DNA of 64,000 nucleotides from Gibbula magus (Eukaryota > Mollusca > Gastropoda > Trochida > Trochidae). Under the pieces are notes generated by a model that had not been told where the DNA came from, did no database searches, and saw only the letters and a program-made list of their open reading frames with translations. Position numbers and translations under genes: made by a program. The stretch is from NCBI GenBank assembly GCA_936450465.1, contig OW388296.1, forward strand, positions 11,219,867 through 11,283,866, in the 5' to 3' direction. Below are positions 10,982 through 22,274 of this stretch, piece by piece (the first letter of the stretch is position 1; every line of letters starts with the position of its first letter).

Positions 10982-11820
10982 ATGATGATTGGTTAACTTG
11001 CGTTATCTAACTGTTCTCCTGGTTCTATCTGTCTGTGTGTCCATTGGTCTTCATTGATATGGGACGAACGTGTGACGAAGTTGAATATATTGTTGACTTT
11101 CTAGACGAAGTCCATTGACCATGCCCTGCATTGAGCCACAAAAGATAAGCACACACATATTTACACTCACATAAACTAAATATTGTGACAACTATGGCAC
11201 TCAAGAACTAATTTTATCAACACAAAATGCTTATTCTAAGCTTCAATGTGCTGCGGAGGTTCATTAATGGTTCATCAGCAGATTAATGAAGTCACATCGA
11301 GTATTTACCAATGAGCTTACCAAGCTGTAATGACAGTTCTCGTGACATCTCGCGAGAATTCTCTGACGAGACTTAGCTCTCAGGCCATGCACTCATTACA
11401 TCTTTAATACCTCTCTAATCACAGACCACCAATAAACGATAAAATACATATCAAAGGTTTTAATTGCCGACAGCTAATCAAGCGGGATAATTCTAATTAC
11501 TCAGACTGAATTAAACGAACGCAATATGTATTACCTTATCTGATTAAATCAGTACTTGAACGGTTTATGCATTATGGGAAGTAATCATAGGTTTCATAAG
11601 TGCATCAGCAACTAACGCCTTATGATACCATTAAAATATAGAGTAAGTAATAGACAGTATGTTCCAGTACACTGGACAGTTACACACCGATGGTTTCATG
11701 ACAGTTTGCAGTATGTACACGCGTCTTCCTGTTCATGTGTCGCCCCCCTTACTAAAATTAATTATTACATGACTTCCATGTCATATTCAACACACTATTT
11801 CCTCATTGAACTGTAATCTA
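10982..11820. repeat. Unit module M2 right part, copy 1
   Basis: Continues the module after the LINE and aligns with 52005-52740 and 59050-59750. It contains the strongly conserved core listed separately at 11283-11615. Landmarks after the core include TTCCAGTACACTGGACAGTTACACA (matches near 52567 and 59558) and TTGAACTGTAATCTAGTT at the end. Confidence 0.8.
11283..11615. promoter_or_regulatory. Conserved core of M2 with TCTCGCGAGA, copy 1
   Basis: About 330 bases keep roughly nine of ten positions between three copies while flanks are far more diverged. It holds the palindrome TCTCGCGAGA (11348-11357), CCAATGAGCTTACCAAGCTG, ATCACAGACCACCAATAA, several TAAT/ATTA cores (for example CTAATTACTCAGACTGAA) and CTGATTAAATCAG, a near palindrome. 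TCTCGCGAGA is a known promoter/Kaiso-type element in vertebrates. No reading frame is shared. A regulatory or non-coding RNA role is an inference from conservation only. Confidence 0.5.
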
Positions 11821-12129
11821 GTTGAAGTTTAAGGTTATTGCCATGAATTCGGTTGAGACATTATATATTGTAAATTCCTAACAACATTAAACGAATAAAC
11901 CGAGGTTTGATCCAAATATGTTATAATTTTAAATACTATATAAGGTTTATCATTATGTAACAGCACAAAACGAGTGCTTGAATGGCACAGGAAATATCAA
12001 GAAATAGTTTGATCAATGATTACCATGCATAAGGAGAAAACATGAAAACGCACAGCAGTACAGAAAACAAAAAAGAGGTTTAAAGTACCTCGATTGGAAA
12101 AGGAACTGTCTGAAATGTGTTTTAATCGT

Positions 12130-12530
12130 TAAAGCAATGAACATAAAACTCACGATTCAAGTTATTTCACTAAAATTTTCATTCTGCTAGAATGTTTTAA
12201 AAACAATAGAATTTACCGATAAAAAAGGAAACAAATAACTCCATCTAAATTGTACTCGACTTGACCTTTTCAGATGTAATAGATGAATTATACATCAACT
12301 AAATTATCCCTGTCTCCAACTAGGTGTGATCTGCATAGTGTCAGGAACTAATACACTAACGTTTGCAGGAAGACATGAAGATTAATTCAGAAGCGACTTT
12401 TGAATGAACTAGACAGTTTTAAAATCTTAACATGGACCTTTACTAAGTAGCTAACGTGATGACATAATGTAGTCATTTTTCAAGATACATACATGTATAC
12501 ATATACATAAGAAGCACGACAATCGAAACT
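12130..12530. repeat. Unit module M3, copy 1
   Basis: Matches 22855-23195, 53320-53500 and 60590-60830. Shared blocks: TCAAGTTATTTCACT, TAGAATGTTTTAAAAACAATAG, TTTGCAGGAAGACATG and ACATAATGTAGTCATTTTT. Non-coding in every copy. Confidence 0.65.
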
Positions 12531-12531
12531 A

Positions 12532-12996
12532 AACTCATCGGCAAAAAAAACTTATCACCTCAGTTGATTTTATCATATGTAAAATTATGTATGATTTTCA
12601 ATTGCAATTATCTCAAGTTTAAGAAATGATAATCTAAAACTGAAAAGTACAGGTGTTTAGTCAGCAATCAAAGAATACTTTTCTACATGTCTTTTTAATT
12701 TAAAAAAAATTAAATTTAAAACTTTAAAATTCTTCAAAAATTAATTTTGATGATACACAATTGTACATTGACATATAAGACATATGCATATTCTATGTGA
12801 ACATTGATAAATGTGCCTGATTCTGCGTACATTTACAACATTTTAAACATGGTAGGATCATGTTGTTAGAAATTTCATTTCCTACCCGTCTCCATTAAAC
12901 AAACAAATGTTGTCTCAGTCAAATGCATCTGATTTCTTTTAAATATTGCATTAATCAAAACCAACTGAGGTGATAAGTTTATTTTGCCGATGAGTT
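12532..12996. mobile_element. Tc1/mariner-type MITE with TA target duplication
   Basis: Terminal inverted repeats of about 35 bases: the left end begins AACTCATCGGCAAAA and continues with ACTTATCACCTCAGTTG; the right end is its complement with one or two changes. TA flanks both ends (12530-12531 and 12997-12998). The paralogous site at 23218-23219 has a single TA between CGACATC and CAAGAT, so the element is absent there. No transposase is encoded in its 465 bp, so it must be moved in trans. Confidence 0.85.
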
Positions 12997-12998
12997 TA

Positions 12999-13530
12999 CA
13001 AGATTCTGAAATGAAATTGCATGATGATATGGATGATACATATCATGCCAACGGCATACAATAACCTCCAAAAAAATAAGGCATGGTTTGTTCTTTAAAT
13101 TTATGTATTGACTTCTTAACATGACAACGTGTTTCCTTCAGTTACATTCCGTGTGGAGTGTGGCGCATGTCCATGAACAGTGTTAATACCGGGTGTGGCC
13201 TTCATTGTTGTTAACAATAGAGAGACATTGCTTTGATATGAACAGACGTCTAATGAAGGCATGAGGGATGTCATCTAACATGGCCAGTCGCAGTTGTTGA
13301 TCAGTTCCTGGAAGTACGATTCTACGATTCTTGAGACGTCTCTCAAGTATATCCCAGAGATGTTCCACTGGATAAAGTACCGGACCAATTCATTGTCTGG
13401 ACATTGTTAACAGCCGGAAATTGTTGGGTGTGTCGTACACGGTGAGCACGGGTGTTATCGTGCTGGAAAGTCAGCTGGGATCTACCAACAAACAATGGGA
13501 GAACAACGCAGCAGAGTAGATCACAGACCG
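12999..13530 (-). pseudogene. Tc1-like transposase relic (C-terminal part)
   Basis: Minus-strand frames read MEHLWDILERRLKNRR (about 13320-13368) after a region with FQHDNTRAH (about 13440-13475), which are the second aspartate region and the EHLWD motif near the last catalytic acidic residue of Tc1 DDE transposases. The N-terminal half is missing and at least one frameshift separates the pieces. It is paralogous to 23195-23510 plus 24985-25390, where the same relic has been split by a Crypton-type element. Confidence 0.75.
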
Positions 13531-13539
13531 ACAACTATA

Positions 13540-14155
13540 TATACCAAAATATTTCAAACATATTCCAAGTCGAGTCGGCGTACATTTTACTGTTATTTCA
13601 GAAGCTGTAATTGTCGTACCTGAACACATACAACAGGTACAAAGGGGTCTGTTAAAGCTGACAGAAGCTGCTGGGACCGCGGTGCCGGCCGCTAAACAAC
13701 CCCAGAAGTTTGAGGTGTAAGACAATGTAAGTAAATCTCTGGAGAAAAGAAGAGAAATAATAACTTGATTTAGTCGGGGCTACTAATGTATTGTACATAT
13801 ACTGCCATATCGATGCTAAAAACTAAAAATCGTGACTGTTGATCAACAATTTACATGTGAATTCTTTGTCCGTTATATCGGCCCCTCGTATGTTGGGTAC
13901 GACTGACAACAGGAGGAAATACTCCAAGAGTGGAAGAACTCAGAAGATGAGCCACCCCACCATCGAACATGCCCATACAATATCTTCAAGGGTCCCTTGA
14001 AAGAACTGCAGTGTTTATTTGTTTTAAGGTCTGACTTGACATGTTTTGTGCTACCATCGTAAATGCATATCAGTGTCGCATTATTTTTAGAGTTAAGTAT
14101 ACTTGTTAGACATTCCGGTGTGTGATCAAAAAACTTTCATGAGTATATTCACGTA
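13540..14155. other. No recognised feature
   Basis: Low similarity to anything else in the window. The 13865-14010 part is less AT-rich, but no domain could be read in any frame. Confidence 0.35.
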
Positions 14156-14159
14156 GAGA

Positions 14160-14671
14160 GCGAGCTTTAACTGGGCAAGACAATATTTTAAATATAAACA
14201 ACCAAATATACCGACGACAGTACTGTACTTACATTTATTCTTTACAAAAACATCTAATACACTTGCAATTTTAGATAATAAATTTTAAATAAAATAACAA
14301 AAAATATAATATTTCTTTGTCCAAGGTTCTCTCAAAATGAATTTGTTAGTATTAGTGACAAATATACCTGAATAATGAATAGCTCTTTTATTCCAGTGTC
14401 GAGTAAATTTTTCCTTTATTACAGCCTTAAACTACAATGAATGGTATAAGTCAAGAATTCTTAAAACTTATTAACATGTGGAAATATGTTTAACTGTACA
14501 CTAGCATTTTATTTGACTTGAAAGGTCATCTTTAGGATATAATTGTTTTCCAAAACTGAGCATAGTGATCGAGTGTATTCATTCCTTTTGCAGTTCTTAA
14601 AAATAAAATATGTTATGGTTAGTGGAGTGATCTCTATGAAAACAAACAATGCTGAATGTGAATTAAAGAGC
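14160..14671. repeat. Unit module M4 left part, copy 1
   Basis: Aligns with 38240-38580: both have GAGCTTTAA-T-GGCAAGACAA, AAAGGTCATCTT, GGAGTGATC-CTAT and AACAATGCTGAATGT in the same order. The second copy has gained a (TA)n run. Interrupted here by the insertion at 14672-15418. Confidence 0.75.
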
Positions 14672-15418
14672 CATCACGGATGTTAGTGTTTCAAATTTTT
14701 GGAATATATACTTATAACGTCATTCGCCAGAGAAATCTTTTATCTACAACGTTAAATAATTTTCATATCACGAAAATGTATTGCAATTTGGTTTCAAAGA
14801 GAAGTATCACTTCGACTAGCGCGCTACGGGTATCTGACGTTCATAAACAGAGTCCCCTTTTTGCGTAATACGTACTACACAAACAGCAAGCGCTTCCGAA
14901 GCGTGAAGGCTCGTCTCTAGCGCAAGTCGCCATAACAACCCATATGCTGCACGTGTCTCTCTTGCAAAGTATCCTATCCTATTATTTCCTGTTTAATGTT
15001 CTTTTTATTGAGATAAGACTAGCAAATTATGAAACATTTTTACTCTCATTAATTATAAAATTTAAGAAAAATACCTAGTTGGGTAAAACAATTATTCCAA
15101 TATCTGTATCAAATACATAATTAAATGAAATGGTAAATAAATAACCATCAACAAATTATTTATTTCGATTTCTTTCATTGCTCATATGTTTTGTTTTTCT
15201 ATTGTGTCTTTGTTTACTGTGTGTGAGCTAGACCATAATGCTTTGCGCTTGAAAATAATAGACTGGATCTATATTTAGACGGGAAAACACCTTTACTAAT
15301 TAATGCATTTTCTCGGCTTATTTTAAGTTGGAAATATTAGGGAAAAATTAAGTGTATTTATATCACGGAGATAGATTTTTGGAAAATTTTTGATATTTTC
15401 AGCAACATCCGTGATTAA
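14672..15418. mobile_element. Non-autonomous DNA element with short inverted ends
   Basis: The block begins CATCACGGATGTT and ends AACATCCGTGATTA, giving terminal inverted repeats of about 13-15 bases, with a looser extension (CAAATTTTTGGAA facing GGAAAATTTTTGA). The paralogous DNA near 38575-38590 runs straight from AATGAAAG into TATTAGGTTTAAATG without this 0.75-kb segment. No transposase motif was seen. A short direct repeat (TAAAG/TAAGG) may be the target duplication, so the superfamily is uncertain. Confidence 0.6.
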
Positions 15419-16900
15419 GGTATCAAGTTTAAACGGAAACAACTTTTGTATATCAAATATGTACATCTGCCTTGGTGTTTCAGTATGCAGAGATATAAAC
15501 TACAAAGTCAATATAACGATAATCACAATAAACCAATACATCAACACAATACAATACAATAGTATATGAAACCTATGAGTGACTGTACAAATAAAGAAAA
15601 TAAATAATTCTGTTCACACCATATTGAAAGTTACAACCCATAAATTTTCCAATAGTGATCCAAAGATATCCAGTATTATTGTCACTACTGTTATTTTAGA
15701 GTTTTTAAAAGCATGACGAGCCTCTTTCAGGTGAATCTACGAACTTACAAGATAAATAAGAGATTACTATTAGACAACATGATGGTGGACATATGATGCC
15801 CAGTTTTAGAATGATTACCATGATTACATGTTTAACTGGCTGTCAATATCAAGTACAAGATCTTAATAATGACATCAACGATGATGTCATCAGTGGTGTA
15901 TCAATACTCACTTCTATGAACTTAGTGACTTCACTTCATAGTTCCTTGATATAAACGTAACATTGTAATGTTGACACTGGCTTTATGCCTCTGGAGATAT
16001 ATTAGTGTTGCAAGAACTAACATTAATGTCACAACAGGAGATTGTATCCTATTCAAACAATAACCAAGTGGCACTTTCTGGTATTTATATCAACCTACCC
16101 TTCTTTATTGACTATTTATATCAACCCACCCTTTCTGTATTGACTCCCTCAGTGCGTATCATTAACAGCAGTACTGGTGAGTTATTACCTGAGTATACAG
16201 ATCAGTCATCATAATGATTTCATCTGACTCGCCAACTGAAGTTTTGTGTTGTGTGTGTAGTATTGTTGGTGGCAGTCAGTATTGAGTCATACCACTGACA
16301 GTGCTATTGCTCCATATGGTAGTGTATTGTATAAACTGTACATTTATGCATTCCTGTAACCTCGCCCTATTTTACGCCCTCAGAATATGTCGCAATGTTG
16401 TGGACACATCACAGTATGAGTGGACTATATTTAGTGAGTGAGTGAGCGAGTTATTGTTTAACGCCGCTTCGTGGGACTATATTTATGGAATGTTTAAAAT
16501 GAAAACAGGGTCTTGAACGCAAATTCACAATTTAATAGAACATAATTTCATGCAACTCGTGATGAAAGTTTGGATTCATTGTGTAGATTGAGAGATACAT
16601 TGTTGAATCGTTTTTGTCGATTGTAAGGAATCGGCTTTCTGTCACGAGTTCGTTTTATCAAAAAGTGGTAATTGTTTAATGCTATAATAAATGAATCAGA
16701 TTCAATATATCGCTTAATGGCGTGTATAAATGAAATCATACATCTGTCCTCGGTCACTACTCAGTGTATCCGTGACTGTCCATATCTGAAGTTGATGACC
16801 ACACGTGACCTATAAAGAACACGTATATCAACATCATACAGACAGTGTTCTGCTGCACTGTGTACACGTATGACCATACATCTCTCTGCATAACTCTACA
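15419..16900. repeat. Unit module M4 right part, copy 1
   Basis: Matches 38590-39900 and, more weakly, 62440-63200. Landmarks: AATAAGAGATTACTATTAGACAACA, GATATAAACGTAACATTGTAATGTTGACA (with the dyad AACATTGTAATGTT), ACTAACATTAATGTCACAACAGGAGA, GATCAGTCATCATAATG and TCTGAAGTTGATGACCACA. Reading frames over the block carry stops in one copy or another, so coding is not conserved. Confidence 0.75.
16434..16473 (-). mobile_element. 40-bp LINE tail insertion (tail 1)
   Basis: A GTGAGTGAGTGAGCGAG run followed by TTATTGTTTAACGCCGCTTC, the complement of the I-group LINE 3' end. GGACTATATTTA flanks it at 16422-16433 and 16474-16485. The paralogous site near 39490-39505 has one target copy and no insert. 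Confidence 0.88.
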
Positions 16901-17239
16901 TGTACTTTAATGCACCTTAGTAATTCGTGTATACAGACTAACATCGATCAACACTCCTTATACAAATATGTACACATGGAGATCAACATGATACATTTTA
17001 ATAATTTTTACATGTCTTGATGTTTACAGATTAAACGGATATTTCGTAAAATAAATTTTAATTTCGTGATTGAACACGTCACGCTAACTCACTAGGAATT
17101 AACAAAAAGTCATATTTAGCCACGGAAGGAGACGACGCATCTCAATCAAATGTGACACAAATTTTATCACAATTTAACAACACTTACTAATAAAAGAGAC
17201 AGTTTGGGTTTGGGTTTGGCCCGACGCCATAGTAATGTG

Positions 17240-17790
17240 ACGTCATGGGGAAGATGCATTGGTCAGACGACAGCTGATTCCTTCTACACGTCACAGAGGG
17301 CCGTCAACGTGTTTGGAGGACCAATATAGTACATACCCATGCTTCAATTCCTGTATAGTGGAGTCAGTTATGGTCTGGGGATTTATTCCCCATTATTGTA
17401 AGCGGGATCCTGTCAAGGTACAGGGAAATTCCTATGGGGAGCGAGTACCTAGTACTTAATTTTGACATGCATGCTTTAGCAAGTCGTCCTTAATCTTTGA
17501 TGCACCGCTCCCTTGCAATGAAGGCGCATTCTCCGAACAATGTCAGTCCTTAACTGCCCTGGCCTGCAATGAATTCAGATTTTATCCCATCGAACATGTT
17601 TGGGACATCAATAGACGTTGAATCCAAAGAATGGAACCTCAATCATATAATATTGCTGTTTGTGAGGCTGTATTGCATCGTGAGTTGCAGAGGTTGCCTT
17701 TTGAACGACTGACGGAGCCTGGAGGTGAGGTGAGGAGAAGGGTCCATGCCGTCATCCGTGCTCCTGGCAGATACACTCGCAACTGACACT
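17240..17790 (+). pseudogene. Old Tc1-like transposase relic
   Basis: Plus-strand fragments read SVMVWGFIPHYCKRDPV (about 17360-17410), then PIEHVWDINRR (about 17585-17620) and HRELQRLPFERL followed by RRRVHAVIRA to a stop near 17785. These are the VMVWG block, the EHVWD region and the C-terminus of a Tc1/mariner DDE transposase. Frameshifts and stops are frequent. A homologous relic in the same place of the next unit copy (40170-40590) means it inserted before the unit duplicated. Confidence 0.75.
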
Positions 17791-17949
17791 TTGTCATCTT
17801 GGGACTTGTGTTAACAACTTCAAACAGAAAGAAACTTATCTCAACCTTTGTAAAACTTTACAACAACAGAGTTGTATGGTTAATCAATTTTTATGAAATT
17901 CCCTACAATGAATCATATGTGTAAAAAATAATTAAACATGTTGTCGCCC

Positions 17950-18640
17950 ATGACCATTCTGTGTTATCCCACCCAATATTATTTAGCTTTCATTTTCATT
18001 TCATTATTTAGCTTTACTCAGACTTTATGTGATAGAAATTTGTCAAACTTATGAAGAGCTGAAAAATGTTGCTGTCGCTTAATTAATTCGATGTGTAAAA
18101 ATAACAAAAATAAAAATAACAGGTAAAATAACTTCAAAACAATACAAGCTAGTGCTAAATAAACTTGGATAACTTAATCTTAAAGGTAACGAAATCGTTA
18201 AACTAAGAACTAAAGTGTTGCAAAAATATATAACACCCAGTAACATTTATTACATTTTTGTTGGTGTAATTTAAACCTACTTAAATGCTTTTTGAGCAAG
18301 ATTTGGACGATTCCGTTTTCCTTCGCCGTTAAATGTCATGATTTATACAGATTAACACTGGCGTGGATGAAAGAGATGGAACGAAGTTGTCTTAATCACT
18401 CGGTTTTCAGATCTTGAAACTTTGATTATACCTTGATCTATGGCTGTAGTGATGGCTGTTATAAGTTATACAATTATATTGTTCAAATGTCTATGTTAAA
18501 AGAAAACTTTTGTTATCTGGATAAACAAGTTAATGTGAAAATACAGAACCTCTCTGAGCTATATGATTATTCCTTAATCAGGAGGAATGCGGAGTATAAG
18601 AGGGTAGAATAGGGATTTTAGAAAGGGATAAGTTGTATTA
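17950..18640. repeat. Unit module M5, copy 1
   Basis: Matches 41220-42130 and, at the window end, 63540-63740. The best-kept block is TTTGAGCAAGATTTGGAC with GTTAAATGTC-TGATTTATACAG and ACTGGCGTGGATGAAAGAGA (18290-18385), preceded by ATTTAAACCTACTTAA. No frame is shared. Confidence 0.75.
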
Positions 18641-18646
18641 GAAATA

Positions 18647-20124
18647 TACACAAAGACAAAAGTTAAGCACCCCTGATATTTTCATATATCTGAATGTCAG
18701 AAACAAGTAAGCTCTGCTATGACCCTAAATTTGTCTGAGATTATTTTTTTTCAGATAGAACATCCATCTGGCAAAAGCAACAATATGTAGCTGTTATTAT
18801 TTAATACCGATGACGTCATATTTACACAGGTACTGTTTTTACCATGAAACAATGTCCACAAAAGTATGGAGCTGCAAGTGAAACAAAACACATTCGCATT
18901 GGTATTGTCACTTCTAAATAGTCTTTGTAGACCCTAGTGTACATGTTCAATAAGAATTATCAGTATCTGATAGGACCGCAATATTATCCACTCAGCATGC
19001 AGAGTTGCCTCAAACTCATGTAAATTCTGTACTGGAGGGTTCCTAGCCTGGAGTCGCCGCCCTAGAATATCCCAAACATGCTCCAGAGGGTTCAGATCCT
19101 GGCTTACTGCTGACCAGGGTAAAGTTGTCACAGCGTTGGCTTGCATGTAATCGACAACGGCACGTGATCGGTGAGGCTGGGCATTATCGTCCATGTACTG
19201 TGGTCGTGTAGCAAGTGCATGGTTATCGAAATGAGGAACAGTGATCGGCTGTAGAACGTCTCGGATGTATTGAGCTCCCGTTAGGTTGCCCCTGATGGTG
19301 ACCAAAGCTTTGCAGTCATGAGACAGTCACCTCCATACGCAACAGTTGGCTGGATGTTCCTAGGGGTATAAGCTGTATTCTTCTGTCTCCAAACACATGC
19401 ACGCCCATCAGTAACATGAAGCAACAATCGACTCTCGTCAGACCAATGGTCCTAAGATTCAAGTGTTCTCTGTCCAAACACAATGCCAAACATGCACGTT
19501 TATGATGGTCTCCCAAGAAGGGACATTTAATTACCTTTCTTGCCTTTAGTCCTGTCGATTTGAGGCAATGTCGGACTGTTCTGGTGCTAATGTTTCGATT
19601 TGGTAACCTCAGACGTTTCAGCTGAGGACTTGTCAGGAAGGGTTCTCGGCGTACATGTCGAAGAAGGAGCCTGTCCTCTCGAGGTGTAGTGACAGTAGGT
19701 CTTCCAGACATTGGACGCACCATTTCACTTCCTGTCTGCGCATGCTTCCGGACTTAACGACTAACAACAGTGTAATGGTAGCCCAGATTTCGTCCTATCG
19801 ACCTCAAAGGACATTCCAATAATTTGATTTCTGAGATCCATTGACAATCGTCTTCGTGCCATGTTCAATAGATATGCTTGAATGGCTATGGAAAGCAACG
19901 TTACATACCACCAAATGCAGTTGGGCCATACTGCTTTTTGTGATCCTTGAGCGAAGCATGTTGCACGTGCATGCCCCAAACGTGTAGGCGCGACTGTCAA
20001 GCATCACTGGTTGGAACATATCGCACAAACACTACTCATAAATGAACATTGTTTCACTATTTAAAATATTCTCAAAAGGTACCATCACAAATATCAGGGG
20101 ATGCTTAACTTTTTTATTTGTGTA
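18647..20124 (-). mobile_element. Near-complete Tc1/mariner transposon
   Basis: Ends are TACACAAAGACAAAAGTTAA with GCACCCCTGATATTTT on the left and its near complement at 20085-20124, differing at a few positions. TA lies at both outer limits. The length of about 1.48 kb fits a Tc1-type element with a single transposase gene. Confidence 0.85.
18934..19862 (-). pseudogene. Tc1/mariner transposase, broken by frameshifts
   Basis: The gene starts at an ATG at 19862 with MARRRLSMDLRNQIIGM, the first helix-turn-helix. It continues in another frame with SGRPTVTTPREDRLLLRHVRR, the second DNA-binding domain after a GRP hinge, and LTRVDCCFMLLMG-V-VFG, where the first catalytic aspartate region would be (TDE/S replaced here by LTRVDC, probably degenerate). 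A further frame shift near 19310 leads to YMDDNAQPHRSRAVVDYM (second aspartate, D-D-N-A-x-x-H) and WSAVSQDLNPLEHVWDILGRRL (last acidic region; the expected P of SPDLNP is Q). Three breaks at least (about 19770, 19310, and the C-terminus) make it inactive. Its product would cut and paste the surrounding element at TA sites. Confidence 0.85.
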
Positions 20125-20129
20125 AATGT

Positions 20130-20515
20130 TGATATTTCTATTTCTGTTTGAGTCATCAAACATCTCTTTTACATGTCTCAAAAGGTAAAACTGGCTTGAG
20201 CTATCCATATCTCGTTATTTGAAAATATATTGTAACACTGTATGTTTCATCTCTACTAACTCTTGGAATAAGTCGGGTATACTCCTTTGAAAAAGTAAAA
20301 TCAGGAGTTTCAGAACCGGTCACAAGTAATTGTTGTGCACTCAAGTCTCTGGAGTAAAATGCAATGCAAGCAAGCTCTTTTAATTGAACTTCTAAACATT
20401 ATCTTTGTTGAACTTAAATTCATCTTTTGGAATATCAAAAAAATTAAAAAAGTTACCATTGAATGAAATGATCTATACTTCTTCCTTGACACCTTTAACG
20501 TTATCAATATACCAA
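20130..20515. other. Unit-derived non-coding DNA
   Basis: Follows the transposon and aligns with 42130-42510: both have CTTTTA-AT-TCTCAAAAG-TAAAACTGGCTTG, GTCG-GTATAC and AATTTCTAAACATT-TC-TTGTTGAACTTAAATTCATCTTTT. Serves as colinear spacer between M5 and M6. Confidence 0.6.
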
Positions 20516-20519
20516 GAAT

Positions 20520-21420
20520 GCTGAGATATGCATCAAGGGAAGACTCGGGTTACATTACGTATTTCTCTATGAGAAGGCATCAGACGAAGTATAAAAACAG
20601 GAAGGCGACTTTCGGAGCTTTGTGATCGACTTTGTGATCAGGCATGTCAATATATTATAACATGATACAGAGATAAATATATGAATACTAAAGCATGTTC
20701 AATACACATAAAAGGTACTTCCCATTTAGTTAGTTTAGTCAAGTGCTGTACCGAGAACATAAGTACACTCAGGTTAAATCAGGCCTCATTCCCGGGATCA
20801 CCATTAGCTCTGTGCATGAATTAGCTTCTCCAATAACATAATTACAAGTGACCTACGCTGAATGCTTTAAATGCCTGGGAAAATTATAAGGTTGGTGAGT
20901 CAGTGTAAACAATGTCTTATTTAGAAGTCAATCATAGGAGCGAGTCGCTAACAAAGCTGGAGATCTCTACCGTGAACAGAACTGTATTTGACGGTATTTA
21001 AAATATCTATTTATTCTATTGACTTGGCTGATGACTCTCCAGATCAGTTTCCAGACTTATTGTTCGCTGTATTGTGGTATGTAGTGAGACGATTGTTGCT
21101 TCCACCCTCTCCCTGCTGATCTCGCCGTGCATAACGACCCCTGGCGGTGACTGAGTGATTGGTTATCACTACTATCGATACCAATGATTTGTGACAATAT
21201 AACGTTATCCAACCAGTCAATGTTGAATCTTTAAAAAGGCTGCTGTTCGTAGTTTTGAGATCACTGCCGTGAACAGAGCTGTATTTGTCTGTACGGTATT
21301 GAGTCTATGGACTCTATTGATGACTCTCCAGATCAGTTTCCACACTGTATTGTGGTATGTAGTGATTCGCTTGTTACTTTCACCCTCTCCCTGCTGATCT
21401 CACCTGTATGCTTTTTTGTA
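20520..21420. repeat. Unit module M6, copy 1, with internal duplication
   Basis: Aligns with 42530-42670 (start only) and 56440-57110. Landmarks: ATGCTTTAAATGCCTGGG (20860), AGCGAGTCGCTAACAAAGCTGGA (20940), CTCTCCAGATCAGTTTCCA and CCCTCTCCCTGCTGATCTC. The last part is present twice here (about 20940-21150 and 21240-21410) but once at 56800-57010, so this copy carries a local tandem duplication. Confidence 0.75.
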
Positions 21421-21429
21421 TGTCAACAT

Positions 21430-22265
21430 GAATTTAATATTGAATAAACAATTGTCTCTCTGTCTGTGTGTCTGTTTGTATAACGATTCCTGGCGATGCT
21501 ATCAATGCCACTGTTCTGAAGGTATTGATTAGGGTTATCATATTTAGTTCTAAAACATAGAAACATTCGCCAAAACACAACAGTGGTTTGGAGTTCATCT
21601 CTTTTCATTCTGCACGTGCATCCGGTTTCAGAGATGCACATGCTTTAGCTTTTTTCTCGTGTTTGGTCACCCAGACATTGTCTAGACATAGAATAATGCA
21701 CTTGTAGCTTGATCGTGCTTGCTTCAAGTGCTATAGAAAAACCCTAGTTAGTTTGGGTTTTTGTTCATAGAGAACAATTAGTGTGATAGTGTCCTTATCG
21801 GAAGGGCACACATATATTTAGTGTCTCCATCGCAAGAGACAAATAGACATCATATAGTTTACATATATCAATTCACATTTAGCTCGATTTCGATAGTTAA
21901 CATTAAGAGAATCACGTTTAGTTCCCTGCTTCATATTAAGAGAATCACGTTTAGTTCCTTGAGGTTTTAGTTTACCAGTTTATTTCATCATTACAAGCTT
22001 CCAGTGCAAAAAAACCACTATATATATAATTATATTTTGTGACAGTAATTTTTTTTCAGAGCAAGCAATCTACAATACATTAATTTGTTTAGTGGATGGA
22101 ATTACTAGTCGGTATAAAGTTAGAATTGGCGAAGTGAAATTTTATGCAACAAATTGCTCAATGTGAACGCGCCTAAAGTGACTTTGTCATTATTTCTTGG
22201 TTAAAAGCATAAGTAAAATGAATACCATAACTGTCACTATCAGTAGTACAATCTTAAGTTGACTA
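21430..22265. other. No recognised feature
   Basis: AT-rich with a short repeat of AAGAGAATCACGTTTAGTTCC at 21906 and 21939. No domain or element recognised. Confidence 0.4.
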
Positions 22266-22274
22266 TTTATTTAT

